This document shows positions 6,293-11,592 of a DNA stretch of 11,592 bases, piece after piece. Within the stretch, counting starts at the first letter, position 1. Each line of letters begins with the position of its first letter. The stretch lies in assembly GCA_017431185.1 (NCBI GenBank), contig JAFRLP010000092.1, positions 1-11,592 of the forward strand, given 5' to 3'. This DNA comes from Victivallales bacterium (GTDB lineage Bacteria > Verrucomicrobiota > Lentisphaeria > Oligosphaerales > Oligosphaeraceae). The notes under the pieces are model-generated. The model ran no database searches. It worked only from the letters and a program-made list of their open reading frames with translations, and was not told the DNA's origin. Both the position numbers and the translations under genes were made by a program.

Positions 6293-6437
6293 AAATGCAA
6301 ATAAACGGGTCGATGTGGATTAAAAACGCAAATTGTTACAGTTTTGTTACAGGTTTTCCAGCATTGGAAAGATGGTACTCAACTTTGATTCAATTTCATA
6401 AGTCTATAACTAAAGCCAATTTAAGCAATTAAAAAAA
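6293..6437. other. AT-rich intergenic stretch between integrase and tRNA, likely attachment arm
   Basis: This 145-nt gap is visibly richer in A and T than either flank and contains no credible ORF. It holds a direct repeat of TTGTTACAG (6333-6341 and 6344-6352), a perfect hairpin TTTCCA-GCAT-TGGAAA (6355-6370) and a run of seven A at 6431-6437, next to the tRNA CCA. AT-rich DNA with short repeats beside an integrase is typical of attachment arms bound by integrase, excisionase and host bending proteins. No terminator for the integrase transcript is evident. Confidence 0.45.
6333..6352 (+). repeat. Tandem direct repeat TTGTTACAG, 11-nt period
   Basis: TTGTTACAG occurs exactly twice, at 6333-6341 and 6344-6352, separated by two bases, so the copies are one DNA helical turn apart. 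The place, between the integrase gene and the tRNA target, suggests arm-type binding sites for integrase or excisionase. The repeat itself is certain and the function is inferred. Confidence 0.6.
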
Positions 6438-6470
6438 TGGCGGAGAGACAGGGATTCGAACCCTGGGTAG
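6438..6470 (-). other. Candidate attachment site (att core region) at tRNA 3' end
   Basis: Elements with tyrosine recombinases commonly insert in the 3' half or T-arm of a tRNA gene and restore it from their own copy. The integrase gene lies on the 3' side of this tRNA and the tRNA is intact, which fits. The exact core cannot be set without the matching repeat at the other end of the element. The range given covers the CCA end, acceptor 3' strand and T-arm. Confidence 0.35.
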
Positions 6471-6527
6471 GCAAAAGCCTACAACGGTTTTCGAAACCGT
6501 CGCCTTCGGCCACTCAGCCATCTCTCC
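6438..6527 (-). tRNA. tRNA-Ser, anticodon CGA
   Basis: A complete class II tRNA on the minus strand. The acceptor stem pairs GGAGAGA with TCTCTCC, followed by discriminator G and an encoded CCA (6438-6440). The anticodon stem ACGGT/ACCGT encloses the loop TTCGAAA, giving anticodon CGA (6491-6493), which reads UCG serine codons. The long variable arm GTAGGC-TTTT-GCCTAC is typical of tRNA-Ser, and the T-arm is CAGGG-TTCGAAT-CCCTG. All stems are intact, so the gene should be functional despite the neighbouring insertion. Seven T follow the CCA directly and may help end transcription. Confidence 0.97.
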
Positions 6528-6600
6528 GCAAAACCAATACTGGCGGGCATAGAATGCAGGGAGGGGAACCCTGGCCACTGCAAGCCACCAGTTATTTCAT

Positions 6601-6630
6601 ATAATATGCCATTTCCTGTAGGAAAAGCAA
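6601..6630 (-). promoter_or_regulatory. Candidate sigma-70 type promoter for tRNA-Ser
   Basis: On the minus strand, TTGCTT (6630-6625) and TATTAT (6606-6601) are 18 nt apart, close to the -35 and -10 consensus. The site lies just downstream of the terminator of the preceding gene pair and about 74 nt upstream of the tRNA 5' end, a reasonable place for the tRNA promoter. Confidence 0.45.
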
Positions 6631-6642
6631 GCGGGTTGGTGG

Positions 6643-6675
6643 AAAAAAACTCCTGGCAAAGCGTTTTTCCACGAG
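6643..6675 (-). terminator. Intrinsic terminator of the DUF1573 gene pair
   Basis: On the minus strand, starting 18 nt past the stop codon, CTC-g-TGG-a-AAA pairs with TTT-g-CCA-g-GAG around the loop ACGC, with two single mismatches, and is followed at once by seven T (6649-6643). This is a standard intrinsic terminator in the right place and direction. Confidence 0.75.
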
Positions 6676-6693
6676 GGGACACACAAGCCTTCG

Positions 6694-7911
6694 TCACTTG
6701 GAACGGAAAAGCAGGGAGGTTCCAAACAACTTTCCCCGAAAATAGTATTCAAGAGCAATCTTCTTTTGAACCTGGTCAAAGTAGTTGGCTGGTATAGGCA
6801 CAGTCACAAACATGGCGTTGTCACTGGGCGAGAGAGCGGGCTTCAACGTCCCATCCGAAACCTTGACGGAAAAGTCAGGCAAAAGCGCTGTCCAGTTCTC
6901 CTTGCGTTGAAGTCCCACAGGCACAGTCTCCTCCAAGGCAGCCACCGGCAACACAGTGACCGTATTCATTGGGAAAAGAGCGGTAGAGAGGCTCTTTTTT
7001 CGGTGATATGCCTCATGCCTGGTGGACTTATGCTTCCCTGGAATGACTTTGGTGACAAACAGAAACGGCTCCGAAATCGGCTGCCTGTCACTCTGGAGAG
7101 CGAACTGGGTGGCCTCCACCTCGAACAGGTAATCCACAACCACGCCCGTGACGGCCACCTCCACCTCCCCTGAAAATCCATCCTTCTCCAGCGCCAAACG
7201 GAAAATCTCCTTGAATGGTCCTCTGGGCATCGGGACATTTTTAGGCGCGACCTCCAATTGGAAAACACCCGGTTCAGCCTGGGAGAGCTTTGTCTGAAGC
7301 AATCCAGACTCCTTGGGAGGGTTCAACTTTATCTTATCGTCAGGCAAGAGCGAGCGAATGGTAAAAGTGCGTTTCCACGGAACGGTTCCCAGGAAGTTAT
7401 CCAAAGCAATCACCTGGGCTGGCTCATAGTAGAATGCGGGTCGGGTCATGCCTGTGAAAATCACCGACAATGGCGCGTAGCCTTTTGCCTGGACAACCAC
7501 CGCGCGCCTGAAGGAGCCAATCGGCAGATTTCTGCCATAAAAGGAGAGTTCAACCGTGCAGGTTTGCTTCGGGGCCAGAGTGAAGTTGGCTGGGGGATTC
7601 TTCAGCTGGATACACATGCAACCACTGCGTATCTCCCGCACCAGCACCTCTTTCTCCCCCGCGTTTGTCAGTTGAAAAGAGAGTTCCTTGATTTGCGTGG
7701 AATAGATGTTGACGTCAAGGAGGGAAGAGGCGTTCAGAACGGCAAGAGGGGAGGCTGGAAGCGAAAGCTCATCCGCCTCGCTCTCTTCGGCTTCGTGAGC
7801 CATCAGGGCAAACCAGGAAAGGCAAAGCAGTGCAGTCAGAATGCGACGGGAAAACATGGTTGACAGGAGAATTGGATTTTTTAGGAGGCGGCCATCCGTC
7901 CGCCGCATCAT
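6694..7911 (-). CDS. Exported DUF1573-type protein, 405 residues
   Basis: From M19 the product has a classic signal peptide: basic MFSRR, hydrophobic ILTALLCLSWFALMA, then polar HEAEE, with a likely cut after ALMA. Residues about 70-155 match the DUF1573 pattern: FQLTNAGEKEVLVREI, the cysteine pair GCMC (C98 and C100), NPPANFTLAPKQTCTVELSF, then GSFRRAVVVQAKG. Later regions are beta-rich and unassigned, which makes the protein far longer than a single DUF1573 domain. It is expected outside the cytoplasm. The ATG at 7911 touches the stop of the upstream giant gene (TAG then ATGATG), suggesting coupling. ATG 7857 would give a more normal signal peptide, and neither start has a clear ribosome binding site. 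The molecular function of DUF1573 is not established. Confidence 0.8.
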   Translation of the reverse strand: MMRRTDGRLLKNPILLSTMFSRRILTALLCLSWFALMAHEAEESEADELSLPASPLAVLNASSLLDVNIYSTQIKELSFQLTNAGEKEVLVREIRSGCMCIQLKNPPANFTLAPKQTCTVELSFYGRNLPIGSFRRAVVVQAKGYAPLSVIFTGMTRPAFYYEPAQVIALDNFLGTVPWKRTFTIRSLLPDDKIKLNPPKESGLLQTKLSQAEPGVFQLEVAPKNVPMPRGPFKEIFRLALEKDGFSGEVEVAVTGVVVDYLFEVEATQFALQSDRQPISEPFLFVTKVIPGKHKSTRHEAYHRKKSLSTALFPMNTVTVLPVAALEETVPVGLQRKENWTALLPDFSVKVSDGTLKPALSPSDNAMFVTVPIPANYFDQVQKKIALEYYFRGKLFGTSLLFRSK

Positions 7912-10900
7912 CTATTCGGCAGACCAGTGGAGCAGCACGGGTTCTCCTTCGTCGGGGGCGTCAGTGGCTTCATAGTCATTTCCGTCCCAGACGAAGAAAG
8001 TCACTCCTGACTGTTCAGGGCAGTCCTTGTCCCAGGTCACCATATTCCAGCCAAGACTCAAGTCTGGCTGCCAACTGTCGCCAGTCTGGATGCACAGCAC
8101 CGTCAGCGAGGCGGTGCCATCGGGGGCAAACATCCAGTAGCTGCGTCCCCCCTCCAATTCATCGGTCAGAACCATTGAGTTGGTCAAGGGGTCAATGGTA
8201 TAGCACGGCTGACTGGCGTCGAGCTGTGAGATGACGAGCAGGTCATGGGGAATGCCCAGCATTTTCCAGCCATGCGCAGTTCCCTGGGAAGGCGGAGCCG
8301 TAAATGCTCTCTCCTCAAGCAACATGGAGATGATGGAGACAAATGGGCTTTCCAGGGTCTGGTTCCTCAGGTCAAGCGCCTCAATGCGGTAGGCGGTTTC
8401 GGCGGGCAGCGTGACCTGGAAGGGGTTGGCGTGTCCAGTGCAGTCGATGAACCCCAAACGGCCATCGTCCTGTCGCCGATAGAGGACCTGGCGGCTGCCG
8501 GCATAGATGCTCCATGTGGCGGTTTCATCCTGCGACCGTTCCCAATAGACCTCAGGCGTTCCGGTGACGGCAACCACTCCAGGCAAGATGCGGATAGGAT
8601 AGCCCATTCCATTCAGCGAATAGAATCCGTAGCCCACGGCCACCGCATCCGACGCGGTGCAGCAGGTTTCGGAGACAGGCGTGATGATGCCCTGGACAGA
8701 GACCTCGAACTCGTCCAGCAACGCCTGGTTCTCGCCAGTGAAGACGGTCATGGTTCCCGTGAACATGCCCTTGGAGCGGTCAATGGACAGCGCACCCATT
8801 TTGGCGGCCAGGAAACCCGCGGAGGCAACCGAGAATGTGTCTCCAGCCTCATTCTCCTGGAGGGTCAAGGGCGTGGGAGCCAGGGAGACCCCATTCTGGC
8901 CAGTGGTCATCGGCAGAGTGGCATAGAAGGTGTAGAAGCCAGGCGTGTCACTGAGCACGATGTCCTGAAGGCGGCGTGAGGGGTCGTAAAGCGAGCCGCA
9001 CGGCTCGACAGTGTTTGTGAGTCCATCGGCATCCACCCAGGTGGAGGCGTAATCCGTGCAACCGGAGACCCAGGCGTCCGCCTCGTCCTTGCTGCGCCTG
9101 CTTTCGGGCACGATGAGCAGTTCACCTGAATAGAATCCAGTGTAACATTGGCTCTCCTCCTCCCAGTAAAGCGGCACATAGACGGTCATCACCCCCATGG
9201 AGGTCGTTGCATCATCATACAGGCAACAGGCAATGCCCGTGGCCTGGCTGCCGTCATAAAGCTGCATGTCGTAGCTGACCAGTCCATTGTCCTGGACGTC
9301 AAGAGTGAGCCAGCCCATGGAATCGCCAATCACGTCACCTTTTGGGCGCAGGGCCACATTGTATTGGCCTTTGTACTCGCTTCCAACCGTGGTCACGGGG
9401 TTCACGACAACATCATAGGAGTTGCCGAGGGCAGAGATAAAGGCGCCAGTCCCCGAGCCATCATTGGAGACAGCGAGGAGCAGTGTGCCGTTTTCCCCAT
9501 AGCTGGCGGTCAGCGAGATGGTGTTGTCTTCGGGGGAATAGCCGGACCAGCCAGGCAAAGTGCAGGTCAGCGGCTTGGCTGCATCTGCGGTGACGACCAT
9601 GATGTCCAGAGTGGAGTCGTCGTTTTTGCGGACAAACAGGGAGCCGTCCACCTGTCCGTCGGGGCTGTCGGAAAGATGGAGCGCGCCGGAGAAGGCGCTG
9701 GTCGCCAGCGCCTCGCTAGAGGGATTCTCGACCTTCACGGTAATGGGCAGGGAGGTGACTTTGTTGCCGGACGCGAGCCTCAGGGTGATTCTCTGCGCGT
9801 CCGTCGTGGTGGAAGTTGCCACGCCGGACAGCACGACTCCCCGACCATACTCCGTCTCAACGGAGTTTAGCGAGAGTCCTGAAGGCAGAGTTCCATTGAA
9901 GGAGAACGAGGCGTTGTCATCCGCATAATACGGAATCATCACTTCGGAGTGGAGCCCCTGATAGAGCGTGTATGCCGTCTGGACATTGGGCTGGAAGGTT
10001 GGCTGGGAGAGGATGTGAACAATGGTCTGAGATGGTTCGGAGACATAGTATTCATCGTCCTCGATTTCGGCAATCGTCACAGTGAAGGTGCGGTCATCCA
10101 CACCTGTCCAAGAGGATGTGCCCTGATAGTCGAGGTCAATGAGGAACGTGGCGCTGTGCGAAGCCAAGGTCGGCCAGTCAACGGAGGCGTCCCCCTCTTC
10201 AATCCATTGGGCGACATCCTGGTTATCCGCGGCGACCTGCAATGTCAGCGGCAGCACGGCGTTCACATCGCGATAGGTGGTCATTTTGAGCGGAACAGGG
10301 ACTGCCTTGGCCGTCTTATAGACATAGACGTCCGCGCTCCCCATGCTGATTTCCGGCAGGAGGTAGCGTTCAGTCCCCAGAAGGACAAACGCCTGCAAGG
10401 TGTTCAGGGAGTTGTTGAGCACAGACACGCACACCCAATGCTTGCCGGAGACTCCGGCGTCGGGCGGATAAAAGGCGGAGAAACCTTTGCTCAGGTCGGA
10501 GGCGGAGACATTGATGAGGCGCGTTGTCCCGTCCTCCGCATAGACTGAGATGGCGATGGTGGCTCCGGCGACTTCGGCGGGGTCTAGCGCGGAAAGGGTG
10601 AATTCCCAGCCGTAATCCTCGGTGACAGTGAAACTGCCCCAGTATTCGGAAACCATACCGCCCAAGGAGGTCTGGACGGGGAAGCCGCTGACCAGGACAT
10701 TGGGATTGTCGTCATTCGGCGAGGACTCCACTTCCCGATAGCCGGCGGCGGCCAGAGCATCGAACTGGTCAAAGGCCGCATTGACGTCGGCCTCGCCGGT
10801 CCAGGCGTAGAATTGGGTTCTGGCAATGACCTCCAGACCAGGCCAGGAGACGTCAGAGCGGGTTGCGGAAGTGCCTTGGCAAAGCAAGAAGGTGGGATAG

Positions 10901-11592
10901 GCGATGCGCCCATTTGGATAATCGGTGGTGGCGGAAAGGCCGCCGGAGAGCGCCTCCTCCACCAAGCGGTTTTCCGCCAGTTTCTCGGCGGCGGCGGAAT
11001 CGGTGATGCCGTGGGAATAGCAATAGCCATTCTTCTGGTTATCCAGCAGGAGGGAGGGACCGCTGCCGTTGCGGCGACGGTTGTCCAGGCAAACCAGATA
11101 GTAGTTTTTGCTGCGGGTCCCGAAGGCGGTGGTGCTGAAGGAGGTCTGTTCCCAGCCGGCGCAGTGGGGGCACCAGCGGACGCCTGAGAAATAGAGGAGG
11201 ACGGGTTTGCCGTCCTTGGCGGAAGCGGCCAGGGCCTTGTCCAAGTCCATTGTCCATTTTCCCGTCGCGGCGCCAGTCCAGGCGGGGTTGGTGATGGTTC
11301 CCTCCGCAGGGGAACTGGGGGCCTCATGCGCACGCAGGGTGAAAGTGGTGACGGTGGAGGAGAGGCCGCCAGAACCGGCGATGTGCAAGTAGAAGGTCTG
11401 GTCATCCTCACTTCCGCTTGGGGCATCGAACCAGAAGCCATTGGTGAGGGTGTCGAGGTTGGAGGAGGAGATGCTGCCCAGGGCGGGGGAGACGGGTTTG
11501 CCATCACTGGTCTTGAACATTTCGGCGACGAAGGTCATCTTCGGAGTACCGCTGATGACGGAGTTCTGCGTCTCAAAGAAGTAGCGCGAGCC
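7912..11592 (-). CDS. Giant secreted or surface protein with thioredoxin-like, Ig-like and repeated beta modules (5' partial)
   Basis: The frame is open to the right edge of the window, so at least 1226 residues are visible and the N-terminus is missing. In visible-fragment numbering, about 60-90 end a beta-sandwich region. About 115-285 form a thioredoxin-like domain with LLYFSGVRWCPHC (active cysteines 141 and 144) and a cis-proline type motif AYPTFLL (231-237). About 530-625 resemble a putative Ig domain (LPSGLSLN, then VVLSGVAT). About 633-990 contain three related beta modules, most alike at MGWLTLDVQDNGLVSYDMQ (from 759) and MGALSIDRSKGMFTGTMTV (from 932). The C-terminal 140 residues include two GW-type segments (GWKMLGIP, GWNMVTWD) and stop at WSAE, with no membrane anchor or LPXTG. 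Cysteines and aromatic residues are frequent. The role is unknown; surface binding or thiol chemistry outside the cell is inferred. Confidence 0.85.
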   Translation of the reverse strand, partial: GSRYFFETQNSVISGTPKMTFVAEMFKTSDGKPVSPALGSISSSNLDTLTNGFWFDAPSGSEDDQTFYLHIAGSGGLSSTVTTFTLRAHEAPSSPAEGTITNPAWTGAATGKWTMDLDKALAASAKDGKPVLLYFSGVRWCPHCAGWEQTSFSTTAFGTRSKNYYLVCLDNRRRNGSGPSLLLDNQKNGYCYSHGITDSAAAEKLAENRLVEEALSGGLSATTDYPNGRIAYPTFLLCQGTSATRSDVSWPGLEVIARTQFYAWTGEADVNAAFDQFDALAAAGYREVESSPNDDNPNVLVSGFPVQTSLGGMVSEYWGSFTVTEDYGWEFTLSALDPAEVAGATIAISVYAEDGTTRLINVSASDLSKGFSAFYPPDAGVSGKHWVCVSVLNNSLNTLQAFVLLGTERYLLPEISMGSADVYVYKTAKAVPVPLKMTTYRDVNAVLPLTLQVAADNQDVAQWIEEGDASVDWPTLASHSATFLIDLDYQGTSSWTGVDDRTFTVTIAEIEDDEYYVSEPSQTIVHILSQPTFQPNVQTAYTLYQGLHSEVMIPYYADDNASFSFNGTLPSGLSLNSVETEYGRGVVLSGVATSTTTDAQRITLRLASGNKVTSLPITVKVENPSSEALATSAFSGALHLSDSPDGQVDGSLFVRKNDDSTLDIMVVTADAAKPLTCTLPGWSGYSPEDNTISLTASYGENGTLLLAVSNDGSGTGAFISALGNSYDVVVNPVTTVGSEYKGQYNVALRPKGDVIGDSMGWLTLDVQDNGLVSYDMQLYDGSQATGIACCLYDDATTSMGVMTVYVPLYWEEESQCYTGFYSGELLIVPESRRSKDEADAWVSGCTDYASTWVDADGLTNTVEPCGSLYDPSRRLQDIVLSDTPGFYTFYATLPMTTGQNGVSLAPTPLTLQENEAGDTFSVASAGFLAAKMGALSIDRSKGMFTGTMTVFTGENQALLDEFEVSVQGIITPVSETCCTASDAVAVGYGFYSLNGMGYPIRILPGVVAVTGTPEVYWERSQDETATWSIYAGSRQVLYRRQDDGRLGFIDCTGHANPFQVTLPAETAYRIEALDLRNQTLESPFVSIISMLLEERAFTAPPSQGTAHGWKMLGIPHDLLVISQLDASQPCYTIDPLTNSMVLTDELEGGRSYWMFAPDGTASLTVLCIQTGDSWQPDLSLGWNMVTWDKDCPEQSGVTFFVWDGNDYEATDAPDEGEPVLLHWSAE

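Larger units (their letters stand above)
1..6460 (+). mobile_element. Integrated mobile element (right end; prophage, satellite or integrative plasmid)
   Basis: All genes from the left edge to the integrase run on the plus strand with little or no spacing: helicase, primase, small DNA-binding proteins, putative excisionase and tyrosine recombinase. The recombinase gene ends 145 nt from the 3' end of a tRNA-Ser gene on the opposite strand, the usual layout for an element inserted into a tRNA gene. Beyond the tRNA the gene direction and gene type change to long exported host proteins. The left end is not in the window. The right boundary is set only approximately, inside or beside the tRNA 3' half, because the matching repeat at the other end cannot be seen. 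No structural, packaging or mobilisation gene is visible, so the element class is open. Confidence 0.65.

Noticed and set aside
6355..6370. TTTCCA-GCAT-TGGAAA hairpin as integrase terminator
   Set aside because: The stem is short and is not followed by a T run on either strand, so it does not look like an intrinsic terminator.
8245..8979. Plus-strand frame of 244 codons
   Set aside because: It is antisense to the giant protein gene, with no ribosome binding site or domain pattern.
10584..11507. Minus-strand frame of 307 codons, very Pro/Ser-rich
   Set aside because: It is the shifted frame of the giant protein gene, whose frame carries the thioredoxin motif and continues to the window edge.
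1..11592. CRISPR array, rRNA genes or insertion sequences
   Set aside because: No regularly spaced repeats, no rRNA-like sequence, and no transposase frame or terminal inverted repeats were seen.

Overview
The window looks like the right-hand end of an integrated mobile element (about positions 1 to 6460), followed by bacterial host chromosome. The junction lies at or near the 3' end of a tRNA-Ser(CGA) gene (6438-6527, minus strand). The element half is a tightly packed, fully collinear plus-strand cluster. In order it holds the 3' end of an unrecognised gene, a GC-rich stretch with several inverted repeats, two small ORFs, a DnaB-type replicative helicase, a DnaG-type primase, an unrecognised 66-residue ORF, an XRE-like DNA-binding protein, an AlpA/excisionase-like DNA-binding protein, an unrecognised 69-residue ORF and a tyrosine recombinase. 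Many of these genes abut or overlap (ATGA and TAATG junctions, 1 to 36 nt gaps), as expected for one or two polycistronic transcripts. A short AT-rich stretch separates the integrase from the tRNA gene.

The likely logic of the element is this. The integrase and the putative excisionase move it in and out of the tRNA-Ser gene. The helicase and primase copy the excised form, and the small HTH protein may regulate the switch. No capsid, packaging, relaxase or conjugation gene is visible, so prophage, phage satellite and integrative plasmid cannot be told apart from this end alone. The left end is outside the window.

The host half (6528-11592) is read from the minus strand. A very long secreted or surface protein fragment (at least 1226 residues, 5' end beyond the window) carries a thioredoxin-like domain with a CPHC motif, an Ig-like domain and repeated beta-rich modules. 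It is directly followed by an exported DUF1573-type protein, with the stop of the first gene touching the start of the second, and a convincing intrinsic terminator closes that unit. The tRNA-Ser gene comes next, with a plausible promoter of its own.

The organism is a GC-rich bacterium. DUF1573 beside a giant exported beta-rich protein, and the overall style of these genes, suggest the PVC group (Verrucomicrobiota or Lentisphaerota). That placement is inference from protein style and is held with low confidence. The least explained items are the structured 297-490 region, the cluster of small unrecognised genes around the replication module, and the thioredoxin domain embedded in a giant surface protein.
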